Below are positions 27,859-36,833 of a stretch of DNA of 64,000 nucleotides, one piece after another. The notes under the pieces are model-generated. The model had not been told where the DNA came from. It searched no databases and saw only the letters and a program-made list of their open reading frames with translations. Both the position numbers and the translations under genes were made by a program. Every line of letters begins with the position of its first letter. The stretch's first letter is position 1. The DNA lies in NCBI GenBank assembly GCA_016903695.1, contig JADQBB010000011.1, forward strand, positions 1 through 64,000. The letters are read 5' to 3'. The stretch is from Chlorogloea purpurea SAG 13.99 (lineage in GTDB: Bacteria > Cyanobacteriota > Cyanobacteriia > Cyanobacteriales > Microcystaceae).

Positions 27859-28752
27859 CTATCCCAAGTTCATCACTTCCAGATAAATATGCTCTAACTG
27901 CACCGATTGACGACTGATAGAACTAATATTTATACCCTGAAAACAGTGGATGATTTCTTTTAACTCGAATTGTCTCGGCAACCAGAAGGCTAAATTCTGC
28001 CCGTAGTATTTGGAAGTGAAACCGAGGGAGTGACCGATCGCGATCGCTTTTTCTTCCTCCTCCGTTTCGATAACGATGATCTCTTTAGCCGGTATTAACT
28101 CCCGCAGTTGGCTTAAACTACCTTCGGTGATAATTCTCCCCCCCTTGATAATGCCTATCCGCTGACACAGGTGTTGGGCTTCATCTAACAGGTGGGTAGT
28201 CAATAAAATCGTCATCCCCTGCTGACTCAAATTTTGAATCAACGTCCAAATTTCGTAACGGGTTTCTATATCCAAACCCGTCGTCGGTTCATCCAAAATC
28301 AATAATTTCGGTTGATGGACGATCGCCGTGGCGATATTCATCCGCCTTTGCATGCCGCCGGAGAGAGTGTCGATGGGAGAATTAGCTCTTTCGGATAACT
28401 TCACCGCGGCTAAACTGCTTTCGATGCGCTCCCGCCTCTGTTTCTTATTCAGCCCGTAAATTTGGGCGAAGAAACTCAAATTCTCCTGACAGCTTAAACT
28501 TTTATATAACAGGTTCTCTTGAGGGGCGATACCTATCCAGCGTTTATCGATTCTCTCTATGGGAAAATGATTGAAACTAATAAAGCCGCTATCGGGGCTT
28601 AACAGATTACAGATTAAATTGATGGCGGTAGTTTTCCCTGCTCCATTAGGCCCCAATAATCCGTAAATTTCCCCCTGTTCGATCTGTAAATCTAGATTAT
28701 CTAAAACTATCCGTTTCCCGAACGACTTTCTAACCTCTTTTAATTGAAGCAT
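27859..28752 (-). CDS. ABC transporter ATP-binding protein
   Basis: The ATPase subunit of an ABC-2-type exporter. Walker A is GPNGAGKTT, the signature is LSGGMQRRMNIA, and Walker B is LLILDEPTTGLD. I chose the ATG at 28752 (MLQLKEVRKSFGKR), where the family begins; the open frame upstream to 28884 overlaps the permease gene and is unlike the family. The permease stop is 2 bases upstream. Substrates of this exporter class include drugs, lipids and polysaccharides; none can be assigned. It is the last gene of the tig-clp-cpcEF array. Confidence 0.92.
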   Translation of the reverse strand: MLQLKEVRKSFGKRIVLDNLDLQIEQGEIYGLLGPNGAGKTTAINLICNLLSPDSGFISFNHFPIERIDKRWIGIAPQENLLYKSLSCQENLSFFAQIYGLNKKQRRERIESSLAAVKLSERANSPIDTLSGGMQRRMNIATAIVHQPKLLILDEPTTGLDIETRYEIWTLIQNLSQQGMTILLTTHLLDEAQHLCQRIGIIKGGRIITEGSLSQLRELIPAKEIIVIETEEEEKAIAIGHSLGFTSKYYGQNLAFWLPRQFELKEIIHCFQGINISSISRQSVQLEHIYLEVMNLG

Positions 28753-28754
28753 TC

Positions 28755-29528
28755 TTACAGTCTTCTTTCTAAAGTTAACATTTGCCGATACATGAGCCAT
28801 CCCGCCAAAATTGTCATACAGGAAAAAAGCCACAAGAAAGTAAAATGAATATCGATGTCGGCTAAAGTTTTTCCCTTCACCCACACCAGTCCTAACCCTT
28901 CGTTCATGTGATAAATAGGATTATATTTGGCTAAATCTAATAATTTTTTTGGGAACAAAGCCGTCGGTAAAAACACCCCACCTAAAATTAATAGGGGTAC
29001 GCCGAAACTACCTACTAAAGCGTTAACGTCTTCCGTACGCCTAGCTATTTGAGTACCCAAGATAAAACCAATACCCACATAGGAAGTAACGCTCAAGAGA
29101 AGGATTGTGACAGTACCGACAATCGAACCTTTAAAAGTAGCGCCGTATAGGAAAGCCACCAGATAAACTAAACAAGTTTGCGCCGTACCTATGACCGTGT
29201 GGGCGATAAAAATACCGAAAAAATAGGACAGTCCACTGAGAGGAGAAAGGAACAATCTTTTTAGGGTTTGTTGTTCTCTTTCTGACACGATCGTTGATAG
29301 GGTTCCTCCCATACAACTAAAAAAAAGTGCCGCCCCTATTAAAGTTGGCGGCGTAGCTTGGGCCATCGCTGATCCTATGGATATTTTCGCTTTACCCTCT
29401 AAAATATAGCCGTTCAATAGCAATACGGATATGGGAAAAACAGACCAAACTATTAAACTACGTTTTCGTCTGACCAATTCGGTCAAAATTCTTTGAGCCA
29501 CAGCTAGTGTTTCTAACCAATATTTCAT
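28755..29528 (-). CDS. ABC-2-type permease
   Basis: This 257-aa membrane protein has six predicted helices. It has the ABC-2 signature region FFSCMGGTLSTIVSEREQQT, then LKRLFLSPLSGLSYFFGIF, and FGVPLLILGGVFLPTALFP. It forms the transport channel for the ATPase encoded immediately downstream. Its ATG overlaps the cpcF stop by 4 bases (ATGA), so it is translationally coupled to the lyase gene. Confidence 0.9.
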   Translation of the reverse strand: MKYWLETLAVAQRILTELVRRKRSLIVWSVFPISVLLLNGYILEGKAKISIGSAMAQATPPTLIGAALFFSCMGGTLSTIVSEREQQTLKRLFLSPLSGLSYFFGIFIAHTVIGTAQTCLVYLVAFLYGATFKGSIVGTVTILLLSVTSYVGIGFILGTQIARRTEDVNALVGSFGVPLLILGGVFLPTALFPKKLLDLAKYNPIYHMNEGLGLVWVKGKTLADIDIHFTFLWLFSCMTILAGWLMYRQMLTLERRL

Positions 29529-30151
29529 CCTGACACTAATTGCCTCGCTCTTTCGGTACGCACCCTGACCACTAACTCAGATTCATGCTGCGGTAACATT
29601 ATTAATTCCTGACTAATTTTATCTCTTAATGTTGCCTCGGCCATGGCTAATTTCTCCAGTCCCACCACAGCCGCGTAACGCACTACCCATTCAGGGTCTT
29701 TCAGGACTTTTACTAAAGCCGTGAAAACTTGTTGAATCGCCTCTGTTCTTTCTGCCGGGGGCAAATCGCTAAATTTCAGATTCCCTAAGCCTCTAGCCGC
29801 AGATCTCCGCACGCTGAGAGAGAAATCATTCAAAGCTGCATCTACCAAAAGGGGTAAACCCCTAGTATCTCCTATGCCCGCTAATGCTCTCGTGGCCCAA
29901 GCGCGCGCACCGTAGTTATAACCGTCCATCTGGGTTAATAAATAGGGTACGGACTGAACTCCCAGGGCTATCAATCCGTCCACCGCGGCTACTGAAGCGC
30001 CGGGGTTATTAAAGGCTAAGACTTTGATCAGGGTGGGTATAGCGGACGGTTGCCCCGCCTGGGCCAAATTTTTCACGGCGAGGAAAAGTCCATTGGCGGA
30101 ATCGGCTTTCTCTACCGCGGTGATTAATTCTTGTAGGTTTTTGTTTTCCAT
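29525..30151 (-). CDS. cpcF: Phycocyanobilin lyase subunit beta CpcF
   Basis: CpcF forms a heterodimer with CpcE that attaches phycocyanobilin to the alpha subunit of phycocyanin (Cys84). The protein is built of HEAT/PBS-lyase repeats; diagnostic segments are AVDGLIALGVQSVPYLL and MDGYNYGARAWATRALAGIG, then SVRRSAARGLGNL. The length of 208 aa is normal. It follows cpcE by 5 bases and overlaps the ABC permease by 4. The phycocyanin operon itself is not in this window. Confidence 0.93.
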   Translation of the reverse strand: MENKNLQELITAVEKADSANGLFLAVKNLAQAGQPSAIPTLIKVLAFNNPGASVAAVDGLIALGVQSVPYLLTQMDGYNYGARAWATRALAGIGDTRGLPLLVDAALNDFSLSVRRSAARGLGNLKFSDLPPAERTEAIQQVFTALVKVLKDPEWVVRYAAVVGLEKLAMAEATLRDKISQELIMLPQHESELVVRVRTERARQLVSG

Positions 30152-30156
30152 CGACT

Positions 30157-30963
30157 CTATAGCAGATCATCCATTAACGATAACACCCGCCATGTTTCTT
30201 CACCCGGATCTTGGTGTTGCAAATGATTTTCTAACAATCCCTTTAAAGCTACCAGTTTTAAACTGTTCTCGGCGAAAGTACCAGCGATCGCCTCCGCCGC
30301 CCCTAAATAATCGATCGCTCCTAAATCCATTAAAGCCGATCGTCTTAACTGTAATTCCTTTCCCCCCAACGCCGACACTAGAACATCTGCATATTTTGGC
30401 TCTTTTGTCAATTGGTACATCGCTCTAGCGGCTGCGTAGCGAACTTTTTCCGTGGGGTGACTCAGAAAGGGTTCAATCAACCCTATAGCATCCTTGGCTC
30501 CCAAGGTTCCCAGGGCTTCGATGATAGCTTCGTAGGGCTGTTGTAAGTAGGGCTTGCCCGGTACGGGAATAGCCGCCTCCACGCCCCCTTCTAAGCCTGA
30601 CATCAACCGGGGAATCGCCCGCTCATCCCTTAACATTTCCAAGGCTTGGGCGGCGGATTCCCTGACGTAATAATCTTCACACTCTAGACAATCAATCAGG
30701 GGTGTGACCGCGGCTCTATCCCCCAATTTTCCTAGCGCGGTGGCTGCGTTACGGCGCAAGGGATAACCACCGTCGGGAGTCCGATCGATTTCGTCTTTTA
30801 ATGCGGCGGTTAAGGCGGAAATTGCTTCCTTATCCGCCACCCGGAATTTACCAAGCCACCAAGCCGCGTAATATCTTGCGCCTAAGTCGGTCGTTTGTTG
30901 CAAGTTAGCGATCGCCTGTTCCTTGGTGATCTGTTGGGCTGCTTGTTGTTCCACTCCCGCCAT
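30157..30963 (-). CDS. cpcE: Phycocyanobilin lyase subunit alpha CpcE
   Basis: CpcE is the partner of CpcF in chromophore attachment to phycocyanin alpha. Recognisable segments are ARYYAAWWLGKFRVADKEA, PDGGYPLRRNAATALGKLGD, LECEDYYVRESAAQALE and LQLRRSALMDLGAIDYLGAA. It is a HEAT-repeat protein of normal length (268 aa). Its start is 3 bases after the clpX stop, so it is very probably transcribed with clpP-clpX. In many cyanobacteria these lyase genes follow the phycocyanin genes instead. Confidence 0.95.
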   Translation of the reverse strand: MAGVEQQAAQQITKEQAIANLQQTTDLGARYYAAWWLGKFRVADKEAISALTAALKDEIDRTPDGGYPLRRNAATALGKLGDRAAVTPLIDCLECEDYYVRESAAQALEMLRDERAIPRLMSGLEGGVEAAIPVPGKPYLQQPYEAIIEALGTLGAKDAIGLIEPFLSHPTEKVRYAAARAMYQLTKEPKYADVLVSALGGKELQLRRSALMDLGAIDYLGAAEAIAGTFAENSLKLVALKGLLENHLQHQDPGEETWRVLSLMDDLL

Positions 30964-30966
30964 GAA

Positions 30967-32298
30967 TTAAGCCGATTCCTGATTGGGTAAAACGGAAGGA
31001 TGTTGCAGTATTTCGGCGGTCGACCGCTTCTCTACCATTTCCTTCGTGATCAGACAGCGTTTCACGTCTTTGCGGGAAGGTAACTCGTACATCACTTCTA
31101 ACATCAATTCTTCTACTATCCCCCGTAGTGCCCGCGCTCCTGTTTTGCGGCGGTGGGCTTCTTGGGCGATCGCCAGCACGGCATCGCTCTTGAACTCTAA
31201 CTGTACGTTATCCATCTTCAACAGTTTCTGATACTGCTTGACGAGGGCGTTACGGGGTTGAGTGAGGATGGCCATTAAAGTTTCTTCGTCGAGCTGCTCT
31301 AGGGACGCTAACACGGGAATCCTGCCCACGAATTCGGGTATCATCCCGAATTTCACGAGATCATCCGGCTGTAGGTGGGTCAACATATTGGCGGGGCGGT
31401 TTTCCTGTTTTTCTTGGGGTTCTCCCGATTTGATGAAGCCCATTGATTTTTTACCCAATCGCTGCTCTAACACTTTCTCTAAACCCACGAAGGCCCCGCC
31501 GCAGATGAAGAGTATATTACTGGTATCGATCTGGATACAATCTTGATAGGGGTGTTTTCTGCCGCCTTGGGGGGGGACATTGGCGATCGTTCCCTCTAGC
31601 ATTTTTAACAGGGCTTGTTGTACCCCTTCCCCCGACACATCTCTGGTGATGGAGGGATTCTCGCTCTTTCTGGCGATCTTATCAATTTCGTCTATGTAAA
31701 TGATCCCTCTCTGGGCTTCTTCCACGTCGAGGTCGGCTACTTGAAGAAGTCTTAATAAAATATTCTCCACATCTTCACCCACATAACCCGCTTCTGTGAG
31801 GGTGGTGGCATCAGCGACGGCGAAAGGTACATCAAGAATTTTCGCCAAGGTTTGAGCCAAGAGTGTTTTTCCCGAACCGGTAGGGCCGATGAGCAGTATG
31901 TTGGACTTCTGTAGCTCTATTGTATCCTCCGCACCTCCAAGACCAGCTTTTTTAGCTTGAATGTCTTTGAGGCGTTTGTAGTGGTTGTACACCGCTACCG
32001 AGAGAACTTTTTTCGCTTCTTGTTGACCGATGACGTACTCGTCGAGATATTTTTTGATCTCTCTCGGCTTGGGTATTTGATCCCAGGGGCGACGTTCACG
32101 GGTGTTCTTACGTTTTTGACCTCGATCGTCCGGCGTGTTGATCGGCGTGGGTTCGATCAGTTCCTCGTCTAATATCTCGTTGCACAATTCCACACATTCA
32201 TCACATATATAGACCCCCGGGCCGGCGATTAGTTTTCTAACCTGTTCCTGGGATTTGCCACAAAATGAACATTTCAGGTGGGAGTCATATTTAGACAT
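30967..32298 (-). CDS. clpX: ClpX, ATPase subunit of the Clp protease
   Basis: ClpX unfolds substrates and feeds them to ClpP. The N-terminal zinc-binding domain has CSFCGK and CDECVELC. The AAA+ domain has Walker A GPTGSGKT, Walker [12 protein letters not shown], and the IGF-type ClpP-binding loop region (SMGFIKSGE segment). The length of 443 aa is normal. It follows clpP by 11 bases and precedes cpcE by 3. Confidence 0.97.
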   Translation of the reverse strand: MSKYDSHLKCSFCGKSQEQVRKLIAGPGVYICDECVELCNEILDEELIEPTPINTPDDRGQKRKNTRERRPWDQIPKPREIKKYLDEYVIGQQEAKKVLSVAVYNHYKRLKDIQAKKAGLGGAEDTIELQKSNILLIGPTGSGKTLLAQTLAKILDVPFAVADATTLTEAGYVGEDVENILLRLLQVADLDVEEAQRGIIYIDEIDKIARKSENPSITRDVSGEGVQQALLKMLEGTIANVPPQGGRKHPYQDCIQIDTSNILFICGGAFVGLEKVLEQRLGKKSMGFIKSGEPQEKQENRPANMLTHLQPDDLVKFGMIPEFVGRIPVLASLEQLDEETLMAILTQPRNALVKQYQKLLKMDNVQLEFKSDAVLAIAQEAHRRKTGARALRGIVEELMLEVMYELPSRKDVKRCLITKEMVEKRSTAEILQHPSVLPNQESA

Positions 32299-32309
32299 AA
32301 GCAGTTACT

Positions 32310-32987
32310 TTATTTGAGAGAGGTAACGGGTATACTGGGGTCGGGCATTTCGGGACGGGAGATTACTTGATCTATCAGTCCGTATTCTCTGGCTTCATAG
32401 GCCGACATATAAAAATCACGTTCAGTGTCGTTAGCGATCTTGTCATAAGGTTGTCCGGTGTGACTCGCTAACATTTCATTGAGCCGTCTCTTGATGTATA
32501 GGATCTCTTTGGCTTGGATGTCGATCTCGATCGCCTGTCCCTGAGCGCCGCCGATGGGTTGGTGGATCATGATCCTACTACTAGGTAGAGACATTCTCTT
32601 GCCTTTTGTTCCCCCGGAGAGCAGAAAAGCTCCCATGCTGGCCGCTAGTCCGAAGCATATGGTCACTATATCGGGGCGTATTTGTTGCATGGTGTCGTAA
32701 ATCGCTAGACCTGCGTATACGGAACCACCGGGGGAGTTAATATAAATTTGGATGTCTTTTTCCGGGTCTTCTGCTTCTAAGTATAATAACTGGGCGACGA
32801 TCGAATCGGCCACGTTATCGTCTACGGGAGTACCGAGGAAAACAATTCTCTCTCTTAATAAGCGGGAATATATATCAAAAGCCCGCTCGCCCATCCCTGA
32901 TTGTTCGATTACTACTGGTAAAACCGATTCTATCAGGAGAGAACGACGATCAGTTATTGGATAATTTGGGGATTTTGATTGAAACAT
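32310..32987 (-). CDS. clpP: ATP-dependent Clp protease proteolytic subunit
   Basis: This is the serine-protease core subunit that pairs with ClpX. The active-site Ser is in [15 protein letters not shown], the His in [14 protein letters not shown], and the Asp in [12 protein letters not shown]. The position upstream of clpX matches the cyanobacterial clpP2-clpX arrangement. The length of 225 aa includes a short N-terminal extension. It lies between tig and clpX on the minus strand. Confidence 0.96.
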   Translation of the reverse strand: MFQSKSPNYPITDRRSLLIESVLPVVIEQSGMGERAFDIYSRLLRERIVFLGTPVDDNVADSIVAQLLYLEAEDPEKDIQIYINSPGGSVYAGLAIYDTMQQIRPDIVTICFGLAASMGAFLLSGGTKGKRMSLPSSRIMIHQPIGGAQGQAIEIDIQAKEILYIKRRLNEMLASHTGQPYDKIANDTERDFYMSAYEAREYGLIDQVISRPEMPDPSIPVTSLK

Positions 32988-33013
32988 AGGGTGCTACAAT
33001 AGTTGCTCGAAGT

Positions 33014-33099
33014 GGGATTGAGTCCGTCTGTACCTTTCATTATGGCGCAAGTTTTTCCATAATGGTGAGTTAGTTTTTTGGACATCCAGACTCGATCCC
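33014..33099 (-). other. Nested inverted repeats between tig and clpP
   Basis: The outer arms GGGATTGAGTC (33014-33024) and GACTCGATCCC (33089-33099) pair over 11 positions with one G-U. The inner arms CATTATGG (33038-33045) and CCATAATG (33057-33064) pair perfectly. The transcript of this 126-bp gap could fold into a two-part stem. There is no T-run, so it is not an ordinary terminator. Confidence 0.5.
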
Positions 33100-33113
33100 G
33101 AAGCTTAAAAAGG

Positions 33114-34499
33114 TTATTCTTCTTCTGTGGTCGCTTCCACATCGATCGTATTCCCGCCCATAATAATAGTTGGCGATTCATCCTCTTGGCTCAGACTTCC
33201 TTTCGGCACGAGGTTAACCTCACAATTTTCCTGTAGCCAGTCTAGAGTTTTCGCCGTGAGTAGTTCTTCGGTGACTATTTCCCTGAGCCTCTCCATATCC
33301 ACTTCCTTACGGGATATTTGCTGGAGTATTTCATCGATACGGTTCTGTAACGCCCCCGTCTCTAATTCTATCTTCTCCAATTCGGCTACTTTCGCGATGG
33401 CGAGGGTGTTCTTCAGGCGGGCGATCGCATCGGGGCGAGCATTATCCCGCATTTTCGGTAAGTTTTCCTGGTTAAATAGTTGTCTCACGTTTATTCCCAT
33501 CTGTTCCATCTGGGCGAAAGTTTGGGTGAGAACATCGGTTATCTCTTGTTGGATCAGGGTTTCGGGAATATCGAACTCCGCGTCTTCGACGAGGGCGGCT
33601 ATAATCGCACCGTGGATATTGTCTTTCACCTCTTTGTCACTTTGAGAGCGGTAGCGTTCTTCTAAGGTCGCCCGTAATTCTTCTAGGGTCTCGTATTCGC
33701 TCACTTCTTGGGCGAAATCGTCGTCTAGTTCGGGTAATTCCTTCCCTTTCACTTCTTTGACCACGATCGTGAAGACCACATCTTTATTGGCTAATTCTTC
33801 CACGGGATAATCACCCGGGAATGTGAGGGGTAATTCTTTAGTATCGCCAGGTTTCATGCCGACGATACCTTCTACCATTCCCGATATGAATTTACCGGAT
33901 TCCATATCCACCTGTAGATCTACACCTGCCACATCTTCGAGAGGTTCTCCGGTTTCGGCGCTAACGGCGCTGTAATCTACTATCACCACGTCACCGAAAT
34001 CGGCGCCGCGATCTTCCACGGGTACTAGCGTCGCTTGTTCTTTTTGTTTTTCACTCAGCCATTCTTCCACTAATCCAGGGTCAAATGCTGATTCTTCCGC
34101 GGTGACGCTCAGGTTTTTATAATCTCCGAGGGTGACTGTGGGGGGAACATCGATCGAGGCTGCGAAGGTGAGGGCTTGGCCCGGTTCGTAGCTGTCCACT
34201 AACTCATCAAAATTAGATATTAATTTGTAGTTACCTAGAGATTGAATCTCCTCGTTTTTGATGGCTTCGTCCAATCCCTTCTGGATCACTTGTTCTAGAG
34301 CTTCCGCTTTGATCCGTTTCGTGCCGATTCTTTGAATAAGAACAGGTCTGGGTATTTTCCCTTTGCGAAACCCTGGTAACTGAATCGAGCGAGCTAAATT
34401 CTGTACGACATTCTCATAGGTTTTTTGGGTGGTTTCGCCGGAAACTTCTATTTCTAACCCAATCTGACTATCAGGTAATTTCTCCTGGGTAACTTTCAT
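33114..34499 (-). CDS. tig: Trigger factor
   Basis: Trigger factor is a ribosome-bound chaperone and prolyl isomerase. The ribosome-binding domain has the signature LPGFRKGKIPRPVLIQRIG. The central PPIase domain includes DVVIVDYSAVSAETGEPLED, and a helical C-terminal domain follows. I chose the ATG at 34499 (MKVTQEKLPDSQ), which is the family start; an open frame to 34565 would add 22 residues. It begins the minus-strand array leading into clpP-clpX, as in many bacteria. Confidence 0.95.
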   Translation of the reverse strand: MKVTQEKLPDSQIGLEIEVSGETTQKTYENVVQNLARSIQLPGFRKGKIPRPVLIQRIGTKRIKAEALEQVIQKGLDEAIKNEEIQSLGNYKLISNFDELVDSYEPGQALTFAASIDVPPTVTLGDYKNLSVTAEESAFDPGLVEEWLSEKQKEQATLVPVEDRGADFGDVVIVDYSAVSAETGEPLEDVAGVDLQVDMESGKFISGMVEGIVGMKPGDTKELPLTFPGDYPVEELANKDVVFTIVVKEVKGKELPELDDDFAQEVSEYETLEELRATLEERYRSQSDKEVKDNIHGAIIAALVEDAEFDIPETLIQQEITDVLTQTFAQMEQMGINVRQLFNQENLPKMRDNARPDAIARLKNTLAIAKVAELEKIELETGALQNRIDEILQQISRKEVDMERLREIVTEELLTAKTLDWLQENCEVNLVPKGSLSQEDESPTIIMGGNTIDVEATTEEE

Positions 34500-34789
34500 C
34501 GATTTTTCTATCTCTAACAAATTCAATACGAGGATGTGGCTGTGACGGGGTAGAGCCTCGCTCATGCTATTCTAGGGCCGTATCCTCATTTGCCACCCTA
34601 GCCGTCACAATCTTTTTATTTTACCTTTGAAGGAGTCGGTTTGGTAATAAGTGTTACTGAAGTCTCCATGCCCCGATAGTGGCAATACAGTAATGTATGA
34701 TGTAAGGATATTAATAAAAATATTCCGGCAATTTCTGAAATTCAAGCTATAAATACTGTTAACTCGTTTATTTACAGGAGGAAAACCAC

Positions 34790-35827
34790 TTGAGTCAATC
34801 TGTACGTCTGGCGATTTTAGGAGCGACTGGAGCTGTAGGAACGGAAATTCTCGAATTATTAATCCAGAGGCAATTTCCCCTATCGAGTCTAAAATTGTTA
34901 GCATCAAGTCGCTCGGCGGGAAAAACTTTGACTTTCGGCGGCGAGACTTTAGAAATCGAAGCCGTTAACGAAAATTCTTTCCGGGATGTGGATATAGTTC
35001 TAGCGTCGGCGGGCGGTTCTACCTCGAAAGCATGGGCGAAAACGATAGTAAATTCGGGAGCGACGATGATCGATAACTCCAGTGCTTTTCGGATGGATGC
35101 TGGTGTGCCTTTAGTCGTACCGGAAATAAATCCAGGAAGCGTCGCCTCTCACCGGGGTATCATCGCCAATCCCAATTGCACTACTATCCTACTGGGTGTG
35201 GCTATCTGGCCTCTCCATCAAGTACAACCGCTTAAAAGAGTTGTGGTTTCTACCTATCAGTCCGCCAGTGGTGCGGGCGCGAGGGCCATGGAAGAGGTGA
35301 AAAACCAAGCGAGGGCGATATTAGACGGGAAAAATCCCCCCACCGAATCTTTTCCCTATCCCTTGGCTTTTAATCTCTTCCCCCACAATACCCCCATCAA
35401 TGAAGCGGGCTACTGTGAAGAGGAAATGAAAATGGTCAACGAAACCCGTAAGATTTTTAATGAACCTGATTTAAAACTTAGTGCCACCTGCGTCCGCGTA
35501 CCAGTTTTGCGAGCGCACTCGGAAGCGGTGAATTTAGAGTTCGCTCGACCTTTCCCCGTGAGTCTGGCTAGGGAATTAATACAAAAAGCACCAGGGGTTC
35601 AATTGGTGGAAAACTGGCAGAAAAATTATTTTCCAATGCCCATCGACGCTACAGGCAAAGACGATGTGTTAGTAGGGCGCATCCGTCAGGATCTATCGAA
35701 CGAAAACGGGTTAGAATTGTGGTTATGTGGCGACCAGATTCGTAAAGGGGCCGCCCTCAACGCTGTACAAATAGCTGAATTATTAGTGAAGAAAAATTTA
35801 GTCCGTCCCAGGGTTGTAAGCTTATGA
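34790..35827 (+). CDS. asd: Aspartate-semialdehyde dehydrogenase
   Basis: Asd reduces aspartyl phosphate to aspartate semialdehyde for lysine, threonine and methionine. The NADP motif is [15 protein letters not shown] and the catalytic Cys is in NPNCTTILL. The C-terminal HSEAVNLEF holds the active-site His. The start is TTG at 34790, fixed by a perfect AGGAGG 8 bases upstream; there is no nearby ATG in frame. It overlaps dapA by 4 bases (ATGA), and the two act in consecutive steps. Confidence 0.96.
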   Translation: MSQSVRLAILGATGAVGTEILELLIQRQFPLSSLKLLASSRSAGKTLTFGGETLEIEAVNENSFRDVDIVLASAGGSTSKAWAKTIVNSGATMIDNSSAFRMDAGVPLVVPEINPGSVASHRGIIANPNCTTILLGVAIWPLHQVQPLKRVVVSTYQSASGAGARAMEEVKNQARAILDGKNPPTESFPYPLAFNLFPHNTPINEAGYCEEEMKMVNETRKIFNEPDLKLSATCVRVPVLRAHSEAVNLEFARPFPVSLARELIQKAPGVQLVENWQKNYFPMPIDATGKDDVLVGRIRQDLSNENGLELWLCGDQIRKGAALNAVQIAELLVKKNLVRPRVVSL

Positions 35828-36714
35828 CCAATCACAGTTTTGGACGAGTGATCACCGCCATGGTGACTCCCTTCACCCCGGAAGGTGAGGTGAATTACCC
35901 GGTAGTGGAAAAATTAGCCGATCATCTCATCACTCACGGTAGCGATGGTCTGGTGGTATGCGGCACTACGGGAGAGTCTCCCACCCTCACATGGTCCGAA
36001 GAATACGAGTTATTCCGCGTGGTGAAAGGGGTCGTGGGTAACAGGGGCAAGGTGATCGCCGGGACGGGTTCCAATTCCACTTCAGAAGCGATCGAGGCTA
36101 CAGAAAAATCCGCCAAGCTGGGTTTAGATGGTTCCTTACAGGTAGTGCCCTACTACAATAAGCCTCCCCAAGAGGGAATGTACGAACATTTCCGGGCGAT
36201 CGCCAAGGCCTGTCCAGACCTACCGATAATGTTGTACAATATACCTGGACGCACAGGACAAAACTTGTTACCGGAAACGATCGCTAGATTATCACAGATA
36301 GACAACATCACCGCTGTCAAAGAAGCCAGCGGCAACCTAGAACAAGTCTGTAAGATACGCTGTCTCACCGGGAGTGACTTTGAAATTTACTCTGGAGACG
36401 ACTTCCTAACTTTACCCATCATGACCTGCGGTGGTGTCGGTGTAGTTAGTGTGGCGAGTCATCTGGTAGGTGAACAGATTCAAGCCATGATTAGAGCTTT
36501 TAATGACGGCGATACAAAGGGAGCCGTGGAGATAAATTTACGATTGTCCCCCCTATTCAAAGGATTATTCTGCGCCACCAATCCCATACCCGTAAAAGCC
36601 GCTCTCAACCGTCTAGGTTGGCAAACGGGAGGGTTAAGACTGCCTTTAACGAGTCTACCCCAAGAACTTCAATCAGGAATAGAAGAAATTTTAGGATCTC
36701 TTTCTTTAATTTAA
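35824..36714 (+). CDS. dapA: 4-Hydroxy-tetrahydrodipicolinate synthase
   Basis: DapA condenses pyruvate with aspartate semialdehyde, the first lysine-specific step. It shows [19 protein letters not shown], the [10 protein letters not shown] segment with the catalytic Tyr, and the Schiff-base Lys in AVKEASGN. The length of 296 aa is normal. It is translationally coupled to asd. Confidence 0.97.
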   Translation: MTNHSFGRVITAMVTPFTPEGEVNYPVVEKLADHLITHGSDGLVVCGTTGESPTLTWSEEYELFRVVKGVVGNRGKVIAGTGSNSTSEAIEATEKSAKLGLDGSLQVVPYYNKPPQEGMYEHFRAIAKACPDLPIMLYNIPGRTGQNLLPETIARLSQIDNITAVKEASGNLEQVCKIRCLTGSDFEIYSGDDFLTLPIMTCGGVGVVSVASHLVGEQIQAMIRAFNDGDTKGAVEINLRLSPLFKGLFCATNPIPVKAALNRLGWQTGGLRLPLTSLPQELQSGIEEILGSLSLI

Positions 36715-36833
36715 GAAAAATTGAGTTAAATTAAAAGACATTACTATTATAATCTAGCGAATTATATGAAGAGGTTCGTTATTAAAGCTCATTATATTTT
36801 TTGAGAACAAACTAGCAACAATAAGGAAACTGC

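Noticed and set aside
33127-33645. 172-aa plus-strand open frame
   Set aside because: Antisense shadow of tig, Ser/Ile-rich low complexity.
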